Assembly (NCBI RefSeq): GCF_000308515.1
Contig: NZ_BAFV01000020.1
Coordinates: 62,001 to 126,000, forward strand
Reading direction: 5' to 3'
Source of the DNA: Nocardia carnea NBRC 14403
GTDB taxonomy: Bacteria > Actinomycetota > Actinomycetes > Mycobacteriales > Mycobacteriaceae
Length of the DNA: 64,000 nucleotides
Shown one piece after another: positions 52,560 to 62,389 of the stretch. Within the stretch, counting starts at the first letter, position 1; each line of letters begins with the position of its first letter. The position numbers and the translations under genes were made by a program. The notes beneath the pieces were generated by a model. It was not told where the DNA came from. It searched no databases and saw only the letters and a program-made list of their open reading frames with translations.

Positions 52560-52653
52560 CGCGTTTCTACGGTTCGCCGTAGAACCCCCGCGGTCCCGCT
52601 ATCGGACGCCGCGCCTTCCCGACCTTCCAGTTCCCGAGGAGGATGATCCGGCC

Positions 52654-54111
52654 ATGGCCAAGTTCATCGACCGCGTCGTTCTTCATGTCAGCGCCGGTAA
52701 AGGCGGCCATGGTTGTGCGTCGGTGCACCGGGAGAAGTTCAAGCCGCTCGGCGGGCCCGACGGCGGTAACGGCGGTAACGGCGGGGATGTGGTGCTCGAG
52801 GTCGACGCCAATGTGCACACCCTGCTGGATTTCCACTTCCACCCGCATGCGAAGGCCGGTAACGGTAAACCCGGCGAGGGTGGGAACCGGGACGGGAAGA
52901 AGGGTTCCGAGCTGCTGCTGAAGGTTCCGGACGGGACCGTCGTCCTGGATTCCGACGGTGAGGTCCTGATGGATCTGGTCGGTGCCGGCAACCGGTTCGT
53001 GATCGCGAAGGGCGGTCGCGGCGGGCTGGGAAACGCGGCATTGGTGTCGCGGGCGCGCAAGGCTCCCGGTTTCGCCCTCCTCGGTGAGGAGGGCGAGGTC
53101 CGCGATGTGGTGCTGGAACTCAAATCCGTCGCCGATGTGGGGCTGGTCGGTTTTCCGTCGGCCGGTAAGTCGTCGCTGGTCTCGGTGCTCTCGGCAGCGA
53201 AACCGAAGATCGCCGACTATCCGTTCACCACGCTGGTCCCGAACCTGGGCGTGGTGAACGCCGGTGACACCACTTTCACCATCGCCGACGTTCCCGGGTT
53301 GATCCCCGGTGCGAGTGACGGGCGCGGGCTGGGCCTGGACTTCCTGCGCCACCTGGAACGCTGCGCGGTACTCGCCCATGTCGTGGATCTGGCGACCCTG
53401 GAACCGGGCCGCGACCCCATCTCCGATATCGATGCACTCGAGGCCGAGCTCGCCGCCTACAAACCGGCGCTGCGCGGCGACGCGAGCCTCGGTGACCTGG
53501 CCGACCGGCCGCGCGTGGTGATCCTGAACAAGGCCGATGTGCCCGATGCCGACGACCTCGCCGATCTGGTGACGCCGGAGTTGCGCGAGCGCGGCTGGCC
53601 GGTTTACCGGATCTCCGCGGTCAGCCACGCCGGTTTGCGGCCGCTGACCTTCGCCCTCGCCGAAATGGTGCAGCAGTACCGTGAAGCGCATCCCAAGGCC
53701 GAACCGAAACGGCCCGTAATCCGCCCGATCGCGGTGGACGATTCGGGCTTCTCGGTGATACCCGACTCGGAGGAACCGGGTGGTTTCGTGGTCCGTGGCA
53801 CCCGGCCCGAACGCTGGGTCCGCCAGACCCAGTTCGACAACGACGAAGCCGTCGGCTACCTGGCCGACCGGCTGGCCCGGCTCGGTGTGGAGGACGAACT
53901 GGTGCGGCTCGGCGCCGAACCGGGTGCGCCCGTGACGATCGGTGAGGTGACCTTCGACTGGGAACCGCAGATCGCCGCCGGCGCCGATATCGTTCCTACC
54001 GGCCGCGGCACCGATGTCCGGCTCGAACAGACCGACCGGGTCGGTGCGGCCGAACGTAAGCACGCCTCACGGGTGCGGCGTGGACTCGTCGACGAAGAAG
54101 ACAGGGAGTAG
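52654..54111 (+). CDS. obg: Obg/CgtA GTPase
   Basis: 485 aa. N-terminal glycine-rich Obg fold ([28 protein letters not shown]), GTPase domain with G1 [10 protein letters not shown] (about 164-173), G3 D-V-P-G-L-I, G4 N-K-A-D, and a C-terminal OCT domain with an acidic/basic tail. It assists 50S assembly and couples growth to guanine nucleotide levels. GAGGAGG site precedes the ATG. proB follows after 39 bp. Confidence 0.97.
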   Translation: MAKFIDRVVLHVSAGKGGHGCASVHREKFKPLGGPDGGNGGNGGDVVLEVDANVHTLLDFHFHPHAKAGNGKPGEGGNRDGKKGSELLLKVPDGTVVLDSDGEVLMDLVGAGNRFVIAKGGRGGLGNAALVSRARKAPGFALLGEEGEVRDVVLELKSVADVGLVGFPSAGKSSLVSVLSAAKPKIADYPFTTLVPNLGVVNAGDTTFTIADVPGLIPGASDGRGLGLDFLRHLERCAVLAHVVDLATLEPGRDPISDIDALEAELAAYKPALRGDASLGDLADRPRVVILNKADVPDADDLADLVTPELRERGWPVYRISAVSHAGLRPLTFALAEMVQQYREAHPKAEPKRPVIRPIAVDDSGFSVIPDSEEPGGFVVRGTRPERWVRQTQFDNDEAVGYLADRLARLGVEDELVRLGAEPGAPVTIGEVTFDWEPQIAAGADIVPTGRGTDVRLEQTDRVGAAERKHASRVRRGLVDEEDRE

Positions 54112-54150
54112 GCAGGTGAACCTGGGGAACCGCGGAGCAGGGGCACGGCC

Positions 54151-55272
54151 GTGACCCAGTTGCCGCTAGAGCTCAGTGATGCCCGGCAGGCGATAGCCGG
54201 GGCACGGCGGGTCGTGGTGAAGATCGGTTCGTCCGCGCTCACCAGCCTGCACGGGGGTTTGGACAACGATCGGCTGGATCGGCTCGCGGATGCCATCGAG
54301 GCGCGGATGCGGGCCGGTTCCGATGTGGTGGTGGTGTCGTCGGGCGCAATCGGCGCCGGGCTGGCACCGCTGGGGCTCACCCGGCGGCCGCGCGATCTCG
54401 CGACCAAACAGGCCGCGGCCAGTGTCGGCCAGCTCGCGCTCGCGCATGCGTGGGGGACCTCGTTCGCCCGGTACGACCGCACCGTGGGCCAGGTGCTGCT
54501 CAGCGCCGACGATTTCGCCCGGCGCGAGCACCACCGCAATGCCCAGCGCACCCTGGACCGGTTGCGGTCGCTCGGGGCAGTCGGGGTGGTGAACGAGAAC
54601 GATACGGTCGCCACGGAGGAGATCCGGTTCGGCGACAACGACCGCCTCGCCGCGCTGGTCGCCCACCTCGTGGGCGCCGACGCGTTGTTCCTGCTCTCCG
54701 ATGTGGCGGGCCTCTATGACGGAGATCCGCGCAAGGGCGACGCGAATTTCATCGCCGAGGTGCGCAGCAGTGCCGATCTCGACGGTGTGATCGCCGGGAG
54801 CGGCGGTGTGCTCGGAACCGGTGGCATGGCCTCGAAACTGTCGGCCGCCCGGCTGGCCGCCGATGCGGGTGTGCCGGTGCTGCTGGCGGCCGCGGCCGAT
54901 GCGTCGAGTGCACTCGGAACGGGCACCGTCGGTACGGCTTTCGCGGCCCGTCCGGTGCGTCTGTCGGCCCGCAGGTTCTGGGTCCGGCATGCCGCCGACA
55001 GTCGCGGTGCGATTCTCATCGACGCCGGAGCCGTCACCGCGGTGGCGCAGGCTCGGCGGTCGCTGCTCGCGGCGGGGATCGTCGGGGTACGTGGGCGTTT
55101 CCACGGCGGCGATGTGGTGGATCTGGTCGGCCCGGACCGCGCGATCGTGGCCCGGGGCGTGGTGGAATACGACGCGGCCGAACTCTCCACCATGCTGGGG
55201 CGGTCCACCCGGGAACTGCCGGACAGTATGCAGCGCCCGGTGATCCACGCCGACGACCTCGTGAAGGTCTGA
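54151..55272 (+). CDS. proB: Glutamate 5-kinase
   Basis: 373 aa, GTG start. Amino-acid kinase domain: [29 protein letters not shown] and G-T-G-G-M-A-S-K-L; then a PUA domain (about 280-373). It phosphorylates glutamate in the first step of proline synthesis and is normally feedback-inhibited by proline. proA is not in the following sequence, so the pathway continues elsewhere. It closes the conserved valS-proB block. Confidence 0.96.
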   Translation: MTQLPLELSDARQAIAGARRVVVKIGSSALTSLHGGLDNDRLDRLADAIEARMRAGSDVVVVSSGAIGAGLAPLGLTRRPRDLATKQAAASVGQLALAHAWGTSFARYDRTVGQVLLSADDFARREHHRNAQRTLDRLRSLGAVGVVNENDTVATEEIRFGDNDRLAALVAHLVGADALFLLSDVAGLYDGDPRKGDANFIAEVRSSADLDGVIAGSGGVLGTGGMASKLSAARLAADAGVPVLLAAAADASSALGTGTVGTAFAARPVRLSARRFWVRHAADSRGAILIDAGAVTAVAQARRSLLAAGIVGVRGRFHGGDVVDLVGPDRAIVARGVVEYDAAELSTMLGRSTRELPDSMQRPVIHADDLVKV

Positions 55273-55307
55273 CGGTCCCGGCCGATGTAGCCGCTCGGTG
55301 CTCCTGC

Positions 55308-55967
55308 TCAGGAAATGCGGCCCAGATGGTCGGCGGTGCGGGTGGTTTCCGGTAGCCGGTAGCGGGGTGCCAGGCGTAACACCAGGTCGCAGGCCGAGTC
55401 GAGGGTGAAGCGGTGGCCCACCGAGACGTAGACCGGTTTGATCTCGCGTTGCGTGCGCAGGACGCGGCCGACGATTTCGCCGTCGGCGATGATCGGGCTC
55501 CAGTCGCCGCGATCGGGTCCGGGTGTGCCGGCCTCGCCGTAGGAGTTCTTCGCGACACCGATACTCGGCAGGCCGGTGAGGACACCGAGGTGCGCGGCCA
55601 GGCCGAAGCGGCGGGGATGGGCCAGTCCGTGGCCGTCGCAGACGAGCGCATCGGGTTCGACGGTCAGCTTCTCCAGGGCCCGGGTCAGTGCGGGGACTTC
55701 ACGGAATGCGAAAAGACCGGATATATAGGGGAAGTCGATCCGTTCCCGGACCACGGCCTGGTCGAGCACCGTCAGCGATTCGGCATCGAGCACGGTCACG
55801 ACTCCCACCGCGATATCCGGGTCCCGGTAGGCCACATCCAGCCCGGCCACCCGACGTACCGGCCCGTGGTCGTCGCCCACCACAACCTGCGACCGGAGTC
55901 GCTGCTGTATGGCGACGGCCTCGTCCTCGGACACCACCCATTCGTGCATCTGCCGCACCCGAACCAT
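55308..55967 (-). CDS. nfi: Endonuclease V (deoxyinosine 3'-endonuclease)
   Basis: 219 aa from the ATG at 55967. Catalytic acids are placed as in the family: G-L-D-V-A-Y (Asp), then Y-I-S-G-L-F-A-F-R-E (Glu), D-A-L-V-C-D-G-H-G and the A-H-P-R-R-F-G-L-A-A-H-L-G loop that wedges the strand. It cuts the second phosphodiester 3' to deoxyinosine and starts repair of deaminated adenine; some homologues cut inosine RNA. Start is uncertain: an in-frame ATG at 55949 is as well placed. It is convergent with proB. Confidence 0.92.
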   Translation of the reverse strand: MVRVRQMHEWVVSEDEAVAIQQRLRSQVVVGDDHGPVRRVAGLDVAYRDPDIAVGVVTVLDAESLTVLDQAVVRERIDFPYISGLFAFREVPALTRALEKLTVEPDALVCDGHGLAHPRRFGLAAHLGVLTGLPSIGVAKNSYGEAGTPGPDRGDWSPIIADGEIVGRVLRTQREIKPVYVSVGHRFTLDSACDLVLRLAPRYRLPETTRTADHLGRIS

Positions 55968-56097
55968 TCCCGGAGCCTGATCTGCGCCTCGGGAGGGATG
56001 TCTTCGCGGACGGTCACCCGCGGGCGGCAGGTGCGGCGCACTGCCGATTGTGTGGCCGTATCCGGCCCGGCAGCACATCCGAGGGGGGCTTCGCGGC

Positions 56098-56979
56098 TCA
56101 CCCGGAGAAAGGATCCACGACCCCGTAGTTACGTAACCGCTCGACGGCGCGGTCGTCCGATAGTTCGGCACGCGCCTCGGGATGTTCGTGGTAGTAGCGG
56201 ATCAGCCAGTACGTTCCCGCGGCCCCGATCGAGAGCTTTTCCGCGTGTATCCGTTTGATGCTCGTGCGACCGGGCCGGCGACCGGGGGATTCGATGCGGA
56301 TGGTGCCCTTGGAATTGTTGCGCGACTGCACGGCGACCCGTTCCACAGCGGTCCAGCTCACCCGGTTCCCGATGGAGGTTTTGGTGGGTACCACGATATG
56401 CATCGGGGTGAGTACCAGGCGGCGGATCTCCGGGCGGCGCGCGTAGACCGCGAGGTATCCGAGCAGTACGGCCGCGACCGTGATCGCGAGCCATGGGGGG
56501 ATCGGCAAACGCAGGGTGAGGTTGCCGGTCAGTACTCCGATTCCGTAGATCGCGCAGAGCGCCGCCGGGCTCAGGAAGCAGAGCACCAGCGCGATCTCGT
56601 AACCGAGCGAGCGGCGCACCACCAGCGCGCCGCGATCGCTGGCGAACCGGGCACCGTCGACCCTGATTCGCGACCGGCCCCGCGACGTCGCGGAGATCAT
56701 CGGCAGGAACGAGGCCACCCAGACGGCGGCCGCGATATGCAGCGCGGTGAGCAGCGGTTCACCCGAGTCGACGGAGAGGGCCGCCTGGGCCGCGAGGAAG
56801 GTGGCGAGAATCGCCACCAGGAACACTGCCGGGTAGGTCCAGCCGTTGAGGTTGCCGCGCAGCTCGCGCGGTGGCGGGAAGAAGCCGCTCGGCCGAACCC
56901 GAGCCGGAGCGGCCTGCACACCCGGACCCGCCTCGGCTTCAGGCGGTTCGGCGGACAGCGTGCTCGGCTGGGATGTCAT
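56098..56979 (-). CDS. Membrane protein with C-terminal PH-like region
   Basis: 293 aa. About 45 polar N-terminal residues precede two membrane helices (about 50-95), a loop with R-G-R-S-R-I-R-V-D-G-A-R-F, two more helices (about 125-180), and a cytosolic domain whose strand pattern (L-V-L-T-P-M-H-I-V-V, then W-T-A-V-E-R-V-A-V-Q, G-T-I-R-I-E) resembles bacterial PH domains. I do not recognise a named family. A hairpin separates it from the upstream ABC-2-like gene. Confidence 0.65.
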   Translation of the reverse strand: MTSQPSTLSAEPPEAEAGPGVQAAPARVRPSGFFPPPRELRGNLNGWTYPAVFLVAILATFLAAQAALSVDSGEPLLTALHIAAAVWVASFLPMISATSRGRSRIRVDGARFASDRGALVVRRSLGYEIALVLCFLSPAALCAIYGIGVLTGNLTLRLPIPPWLAITVAAVLLGYLAVYARRPEIRRLVLTPMHIVVPTKTSIGNRVSWTAVERVAVQSRNNSKGTIRIESPGRRPGRTSIKRIHAEKLSIGAAGTYWLIRYYHEHPEARAELSDDRAVERLRNYGVVDPFSG

Positions 56980-57103
56980 CGGTACTACCTGTACTCCAGG
57001 GTTGCTTCGGGTGCCTGTGATGATATCGGCAATCGCCCGGCAACTCCTGCTCGCGCGCCACGGGTGGCGTCAGTGCGCCATCGAGGCCGTTTTCGCACTC
57101 GGC

Positions 57104-57142
57104 CGTTCCGCTCGCGGCATCGGTGATGCCGCGAGCGGAACG
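57104..57142 (-). terminator. Perfect 17-bp hairpin after the duplicated membrane protein gene
   Basis: 57104-57120 pairs with 57126-57142 with a 5-nt loop, 21 nt past the stop on the reverse strand. No T-tract. Confidence 0.75.
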
Positions 57143-57163
57143 TGTCGGATGCGTTCTACCGAT

Positions 57164-59344
57164 TCAGTTTTCGGTGCCCACGGGCAACGCCGCGTCCGCG
57201 CGGCGAGGCCGCAACCGGTCGATCAGCATCACGACCACCAGCGAAATCACGCCCCATACCGCGAATGTCGCCACATGGGTGCCGACCGTATCCGCATCGA
57301 AGTACAGGATCGAGCGCACCGACTCCACTGCCGCCGGCATCGGCAGTACTTCGTGCAGGACCCGGAACATCTCCGGTTCCATATAGATCGACATGGCGCC
57401 GTTGGATGCGGGCACCCCGAGGAACATCAGTACTGCGATCACCGGGAGTACAGCCAGCATGCCGAGGAGTCGCACGAAGATCGTGGTGAACAGGGCTGTA
57501 CTGAATATCGCGACCGCACCCACCCCTAGCAGTGGCAGGAAATGCCCGTGCACGGCGCCGACGAGCGGGCCGGCGATCAGCCAGACGATCGCCGACATCG
57601 CCAGGGACCAACCGGCCAGGAGCGGCAGCAGGGTGCGCAGGCCCATCACCATCGGTGCCGCCGTCGAGCCGACGATGATGATCATGAAGCCGGCCATGAT
57701 CCAGCCCATGGCCAGATACATGCTCACCGTGCCCATACTGTCGGTATCGGCCAGTGCCGTGATGTTCTCGATTTCCATCGGCATCTGCTGACCGGCGGCG
57801 ACCTGCCCGAATACCGTCTGCACCACCTGCTGCTGGCTCATCCCGGCGGCCTCGTTGGTGATCAGTGTGGCATGCGGGGTCTGCGCCGACGGCAGGATGT
57901 AGGCGGCCGATACCGTGCGGTCGCGAACGAGTTCGCGGGCCTCGTCGCTATCGATGGAACCACGCAGATCGAACAGGCCGGCCATGTTCTGGTCGAGACC
58001 CTGCACCACCTGATCGGTCATTTCCGGGGTGGCCGCGACGACCGCCACCGGCATCTCCTTGGGCGCCGGTTGATACATCGCGCCGAGCATGGTCGTCATC
58101 ATCATGCCCACCATGGCCAGCGGGAAGAACGCCAGCAGGGCGTAGTGCACACGGGTACGTGGGCGTGGGCCGGGCAGCAGGGATTCGACGGTGCGCGCCG
58201 GCGGCGCGGCATTCGGATTACGGCGCCGTTCGAGCGCATCGATTCCCAGCGTGGCCAGTAGTGCGATCCCCGCACCGGCGGCGAGAACCGCCAGATGACC
58301 GGCCAGCCCGTTGCCGCCGAAGAACAGGATCGAACGCAACGCCTCACCGGTGGCCGGGGCGGGCAGGAAACCGTGCAGCACCGGGTAGAGCGAGGGCAGC
58401 GTGTACACCGACATACCGAGGTTCGAGGCCGGGACGCCGAGCACCATCAGGAACAACATGCCCACCAGCACGGCCATCGGCCCGAGGATCCGGGTCAGGA
58501 ACAACTGCACCGAACCCACCGCGAACACTGCCAGCCAGCTGATACCCAGCACTTCCGCGGTATGGCCTTCGACGGCGCCGAGGATCGGATCGGCGACCGT
58601 CCACACCAGCCCGGCCATGAGCGCCGACCAGCCCGCGAGCAGCGGGACGAACCGCCGGAACCGCAACAGTTCCGGCGCCGAGGAAAGCATCAGGCTCAGT
58701 GGCATATATCCGGCGAGCATGAGCGCGGTGGTCATGAACATGACCGCCAGCCCGGCCGTATCGTGCGCCGGGAGCGGTGCGAGATCTTCGGTGCGCGGCT
58801 GGAGGTCGTCGGCGATCACCTGGGCCGACAGCACCTGGCCGATGCTCGACGACTGGGAGGCGCCTGCGGCACCGGCCGTATAGACCGTGGCGGGGCCGTC
58901 GGGGCCGGCCGGTAGCGAGACCGCGCCGGTGACCTCGCGGCCGAACACGAGTTCGCGGGCTTCGGCATCGCTGCCGGTGATCCGCACCTCTACGGCGGCG
59001 CCCTGATCGGCTTCCAATGCCGTCGCGAATTCGGCCGCGCCCGGCCCGGCGACCGCGACCGGCATATTGTTCGGCGCGGGTGCGTGCATGGCGGCGAGGT
59101 AGCCGGTGATCATCATGCCGACCATCAGGAACGGGAAGACGAACATGCCGACGATGCGGCCGATCTTCTCCTTTTTCGTGCGAGCCAGCTCTTCCTGGTC
59201 GGCTTTGTCGAGCTCCACCTGTGTGGGCGGGCTTTCGGTTTCGGTCGGCGAGGCAGTCACCGCGGCACTCCTTGCTGTGGGCAGATGCGAACCCGCGGGT
59301 TCGGCAGAAGATCCGGTGGGTTCTCGGCGGCGGGGCAGCGTCAT
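57164..59344 (-). CDS. Tandemly duplicated ABC-2/YhgE-like membrane protein
   Basis: 726 aa from the ATG at 59344 (GAGGGA upstream). The protein is an internal duplication: residues about 60-375 and 395-710 repeat the same plan. Each half has a first helix with the M-V-G-M-M-x-T motif, an external domain beginning P-A-P-x-x-M-P-V-A-V, five further helices, and an L-G-V-P-A-S-N segment followed by R-S-I-L-F-F or R-S-I-L-Y-F. This matches YhgE/Pip and ABC-2 permease-like proteins, used in export or phage-receptor roles. No ATPase is adjacent. The divergent TetR probably controls it. Confidence 0.78.
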   Translation of the reverse strand: MTLPRRREPTGSSAEPAGSHLPTARSAAVTASPTETESPPTQVELDKADQEELARTKKEKIGRIVGMFVFPFLMVGMMITGYLAAMHAPAPNNMPVAVAGPGAAEFATALEADQGAAVEVRITGSDAEARELVFGREVTGAVSLPAGPDGPATVYTAGAAGASQSSSIGQVLSAQVIADDLQPRTEDLAPLPAHDTAGLAVMFMTTALMLAGYMPLSLMLSSAPELLRFRRFVPLLAGWSALMAGLVWTVADPILGAVEGHTAEVLGISWLAVFAVGSVQLFLTRILGPMAVLVGMLFLMVLGVPASNLGMSVYTLPSLYPVLHGFLPAPATGEALRSILFFGGNGLAGHLAVLAAGAGIALLATLGIDALERRRNPNAAPPARTVESLLPGPRPRTRVHYALLAFFPLAMVGMMMTTMLGAMYQPAPKEMPVAVVAATPEMTDQVVQGLDQNMAGLFDLRGSIDSDEARELVRDRTVSAAYILPSAQTPHATLITNEAAGMSQQQVVQTVFGQVAAGQQMPMEIENITALADTDSMGTVSMYLAMGWIMAGFMIIIVGSTAAPMVMGLRTLLPLLAGWSLAMSAIVWLIAGPLVGAVHGHFLPLLGVGAVAIFSTALFTTIFVRLLGMLAVLPVIAVLMFLGVPASNGAMSIYMEPEMFRVLHEVLPMPAAVESVRSILYFDADTVGTHVATFAVWGVISLVVVMLIDRLRPRRADAALPVGTEN

Positions 59345-59503
59345 CGATCCCTCGGGCCGCACACCCGGTATGGAACTAATTTACGCCACTTGACTTAAAA
59401 TGGTGATACCCGCGGGCTGTGAGACTGATCGCAACCGCGTACCAGCGGTATGGGGGCAGGATGAGAACCTGCCCGCAGGCACGACAGAAGGCGAGGACAA
59501 ACG

Positions 59504-60142
59504 GTGGGACGGCGCGGTGATCTGGCCAGGCAGGCCCTCCTGGACTCCGCCGAGGAACTGTTCGCGACCCACGGGATCGACTCGGTATCCAGCCGGCGTA
59601 TCGCCGAGCACGCGGGCCAGTCCAACCACTCGGCGGTCACCTACCACTTCGGGGGCCGCGACGAACTCCTGCGCGAACTGGTGGACCGCTACCGCGAACC
59701 GGTGCGCCGCATCCGCGCCGATCTGATCGCCCGGCTCCCGGCCGATCCCGGTCTCACGGAATATCTGCAATGCCTGATCCTGCCGGTGACCAGCCATATC
59801 GGATCTCTGCCTACGCCGACCTGGCGGGCGCGGCTGCAACGTCAGTTGGCGATCACACCGTCCACCGCCGCCATGCTCACCGAATCCGCCCGTGCCGACG
59901 AGCTGACCGACCGCGTTATCGCGCAGATCCACGAATACCTGTCGGCCGTGCCGCCCACGGTGCGCACCGGTCGCGAGCGGATCGTGGGCCGCATGATCAT
60001 CGATATCTGCGCCGAATACGAAACCCGGATCAGCGAGGGCACCCGAACCGCCGAATGGACAGCGCTCGGATACTTCCTCACCGACGCCTGCGCGGGCCTG
60101 CTCAGCGCCCCGGTGAGTCATCCGGATTTCGCCGGGTTGTAG
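59504..60142 (+). CDS. TetR-family repressor, divergent from the membrane protein gene
   Basis: 212 aa from the GTG at 59504, with GCGAGGA upstream. DNA-binding domain: A-L-L-D-S-A-E-E-L-F-A-T-H-G-I-D-S-V-S-S-R-R-I-A-E-H-A-G with S-A-V-T-Y-H-F-G-G-R-D. The C-terminal region is all-helical. The 159-bp gap to the membrane protein gene has a T/A-rich promoter stretch at 59375-59400 with TTGACT. It should repress its divergent neighbour in response to an exported or membrane-active compound; the inducer is unknown. Confidence 0.87.
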   Translation: MGRRGDLARQALLDSAEELFATHGIDSVSSRRIAEHAGQSNHSAVTYHFGGRDELLRELVDRYREPVRRIRADLIARLPADPGLTEYLQCLILPVTSHIGSLPTPTWRARLQRQLAITPSTAAMLTESARADELTDRVIAQIHEYLSAVPPTVRTGRERIVGRMIIDICAEYETRISEGTRTAEWTALGYFLTDACAGLLSAPVSHPDFAGL

Positions 60143-60525
60143 GGACAGCCGGCCATCGCCGGTGAGACGAACCGGCGCAGTTGCCCCGGCCTGCCAGGCG
60201 GAAAGCGGGCCCCGAACAGGCAAGGCCCGACCACCGGTAGCCCCTCACCGAGCACGTTGTCGGGTCTCCGGCGTACACCGGTCGGCCGGGCCGGGGCGCC
60301 GCATCAGGAGCGGTGAGGCCGCGCAGATGGGCGTCGCAGCCGTGCACGGTGGCGCGGACGCTTGTGGCCGGCAATGCTCGGCCCGGCCGGAAGTCGATGG
60401 ACCCCGGCCGGACCGCTCGGAGTACCCGGGCAAGACCGGACGGCCCCTGATCGACCGGGATTGTGCCGGCCGGGTGCTGTTGCACTCCTGACGCCGGGCT
60501 CGTGCACCTCTGATGCCGGGATCGG
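60143..60525. other. Gap between convergent tetR and rsr genes
   Basis: 383 bp between two stops, with no supportable gene. It contains an imperfect direct repeat of 18 nt (60482-60499 and 60504-60521, TGCAC...GCCGGG) at its rsr end. No hairpin with a clear stem is seen. Confidence 0.45.
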
Positions 60526-62127
60526 TCAAGCTTCGCGGGCGAAATCGGCCAGTAAAGTCGGCACCGCGGCGTCGAAACCGGCGATATCGAGCATTCCGGC
60601 GTCCCGCGGATCGGCGATGGTGAAATTGCTCGCGGTCATTCCCAGCACCACCAGCTTGGCCATCGGGTTGATGTGTTCGCGGTAGCGCCGAAGCGACTGG
60701 TGCGGGTGTTCTTTTCCGGCCCACGTCTCGTTGTCGGTGAGGACCACGAATACGTCCACGTCGATACCACTTTCGAGTGCGTAGCGCATGGGCAGCGAGC
60801 AATCCGTACCGCCGAACGGCAGGTTCGATACCGCGCGGATTGCATCGTCGAGCCGCTGCCGCGGGCTGATATCCACCTGCCGCAGTGCGGCATCCCGGTA
60901 ATTCGTACTGCCCTCGAGTGCGGTGAAACCGACGATCCTGTGCTGCGGTTCGGTCGCCGCCGTCACCAGCGCGAGTGCCGCGCTGGCCTCGCGTGCCGAC
61001 AGCGGCAGCCCCGCGATCGGAGCCATCATCGATCCCGAGACGTCGAGCGCGAGCAGATACCGCTTCCCGGTGGGTTCCACCGCCCGGAACGCCGCGTAGA
61101 ACGCCGCGTCCAGGGCATCGACGATCGGCTGTGCCGGTGACCAGGTGCTGCGTCCACGCACGCCGCGGCCCGCGGCATAGGTGCGTAGTGCGACCAGTAC
61201 GTTCACCGGGTGCACTCGGCCGTGCCGCAACCGTTCCGGATCCGCCAGTTGCGCGGCCACCGCCCGGGTGCGCGCGGCGAGCGGGTCCAGCAGGCCGAGG
61301 CCGGTCAGTCGCGGCAGCTGCCGCATGAGCGCGGTCTGCGGAAGACCGCTGTCCAGCAGCGCTTCCCATACCGCAGGCTCGGTGAGCGCGGTATCGGGCA
61401 GCATCTCCCATGACAGCCGGTACTCGTGTACCAGCGCCGGAATCGCGGCGGCCTCGGCGGTCTGTGCGCGGTGGAACCCTTCCACGAGCCGCAATCCGTC
61501 CAGGGCGGGTTCGCGTCCGCAGATCCAGTCGAACAGGCGCTTACGCTCGTTCTCGGTGGTTTCCGGGTGTGACAGGCGCAGCAGGTCGCGGTGGGTCCAG
61601 CCTTCGCGCTGCCGGTACTTCACGGCCTGATAGGCGATTTCGTCGATCGGCCGGCTCGTGTACCAGTGCGCTACGGCACGCCGCAGGCCGCGACCCCAGC
61701 CGCGGAACTGTTCGATATATCGCGCGAACAGGAACAGGTGGGTTCCGGTGCGCGCCACCAGCGGTAGCGCGTCCAGCGCGGTGCGCCGGCCCTCGGTATC
61801 GCCCAGCGAAGCCGCGGCGGCGAGCGCGAACAACGCGGGATTCTGCCGTGGTGCCCGGCCGGACACCGAGACATCGACGATCTCGGCAACCAGTTCCGCG
61901 GTCCGCTCCTGCGCGAATTCCACCACCACGGCAGCATTTTCGCGAGTGAGTTCCCGGGTGCCGACATAGTAGGTGCCACCGTCGGTGCCGAGGGTGAGGA
62001 ACCGGCGCAACCGCACCTGCGGGGTGATTTCGAAGGTCCACCCGCCCGCGTTGTTCGGCATCTGCCGCGTATCGGCCTGTTCTCGCTGCGGTGTGCTGCG
62101 CAGATCGATCCGTGCCAGTGCGTCCAT
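60526..62127 (-). CDS. rsr: Ro60-family (TROVE) RNA-binding protein, Rsr
   Basis: 533 aa from the ATG at 62127 (GGAAGGGG upstream). The N-terminal two thirds is the TROVE/HEAT ring (R-R-F-L-T-L-G-T-D-G-G-T-Y-Y-V-G, F-A-R-Y-I-E-Q-F-R-G-W-G-R-G-L-R, W-T-H-R-D-L-L-R-L-S-H-P); the C-terminal third is a von Willebrand A domain with an intact MIDAS (L-D-V-S-G-S-M, G-G-T-D-C-S, L-T-D-N-E). Ro60 binds Y RNAs on its outer surface and misfolded RNA ends in its cavity, and in bacteria helps rRNA maturation and exoribonuclease decay under stress. Two Y-RNA-like genes lie just upstream on the same strand. No rtcB is in view. Confidence 0.95.
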   Translation of the reverse strand: MDALARIDLRSTPQREQADTRQMPNNAGGWTFEITPQVRLRRFLTLGTDGGTYYVGTRELTRENAAVVVEFAQERTAELVAEIVDVSVSGRAPRQNPALFALAAAASLGDTEGRRTALDALPLVARTGTHLFLFARYIEQFRGWGRGLRRAVAHWYTSRPIDEIAYQAVKYRQREGWTHRDLLRLSHPETTENERKRLFDWICGREPALDGLRLVEGFHRAQTAEAAAIPALVHEYRLSWEMLPDTALTEPAVWEALLDSGLPQTALMRQLPRLTGLGLLDPLAARTRAVAAQLADPERLRHGRVHPVNVLVALRTYAAGRGVRGRSTWSPAQPIVDALDAAFYAAFRAVEPTGKRYLLALDVSGSMMAPIAGLPLSAREASAALALVTAATEPQHRIVGFTALEGSTNYRDAALRQVDISPRQRLDDAIRAVSNLPFGGTDCSLPMRYALESGIDVDVFVVLTDNETWAGKEHPHQSLRRYREHINPMAKLVVLGMTASNFTIADPRDAGMLDIAGFDAAVPTLLADFAREA

Positions 62128-62205
62128 CGTTACCCCTTCCCTCGGCCCGGTATCCGGGCATGCGGGGAGACGGGCGTGCTGGTGTCCGCCGGGATGATCT
62201 ACCCG

Positions 62206-62228
62206 AAAGATAACCGGCAGGCTGCCGG
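62206..62228 (-). terminator. Terminator after the Y-RNA genes
   Basis: CCGGCAG-c-CTGCCGG (62214-62228) followed on the reverse strand by TTATCTTT. It falls between the second Y-RNA-like gene and rsr. Confidence 0.6.
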
Positions 62229-62256
62229 CCCGCTCCCCACTGTGTCGGTGCGCGCG

Positions 62257-62366
62257 GAGAACGGGCATGGGGTGCCGACCGGAGTTCATGTACCCGGGTT
62301 TCCCCGGGTGCATGCAGGATTCGAACCCGTATATACCAGATAACCGGCCGGCGTCGGCCCGTTCTC
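62257..62366 (-). ncRNA. Second Y-RNA-like gene (T-arm mimic, no D-arm)
   Basis: Read on the reverse strand. The ends pair perfectly over 9 bp (GAGAACGGG 62366-62358 with CCCGTTCTC 62265-62257), then an internal loop and CCGA-cg-CCGG with CCGGTCGG. Inside is a tRNA T-arm, CGGG-TTCGAAT-CCTG (62329-62315), followed by a helix CATGcACCCGGG capped by GAAA (62314-62287, one mismatch). No D-arm or D-loop GG pair is found. Long terminal stem plus T-arm directly upstream of a Ro60 gene points to a Y RNA of an unusual form. The fold was made by hand. Confidence 0.7.
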
Positions 62367-62389
62367 GTTGCGCGGCACCGCCGGCGGAT

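Noticed and set aside
60162..60491. Possible 109-aa gene between tetR and rsr
   Set aside because: No ribosome site, Arg/Pro-rich composition typical of shadow frames, overlaps another open frame on the other strand.
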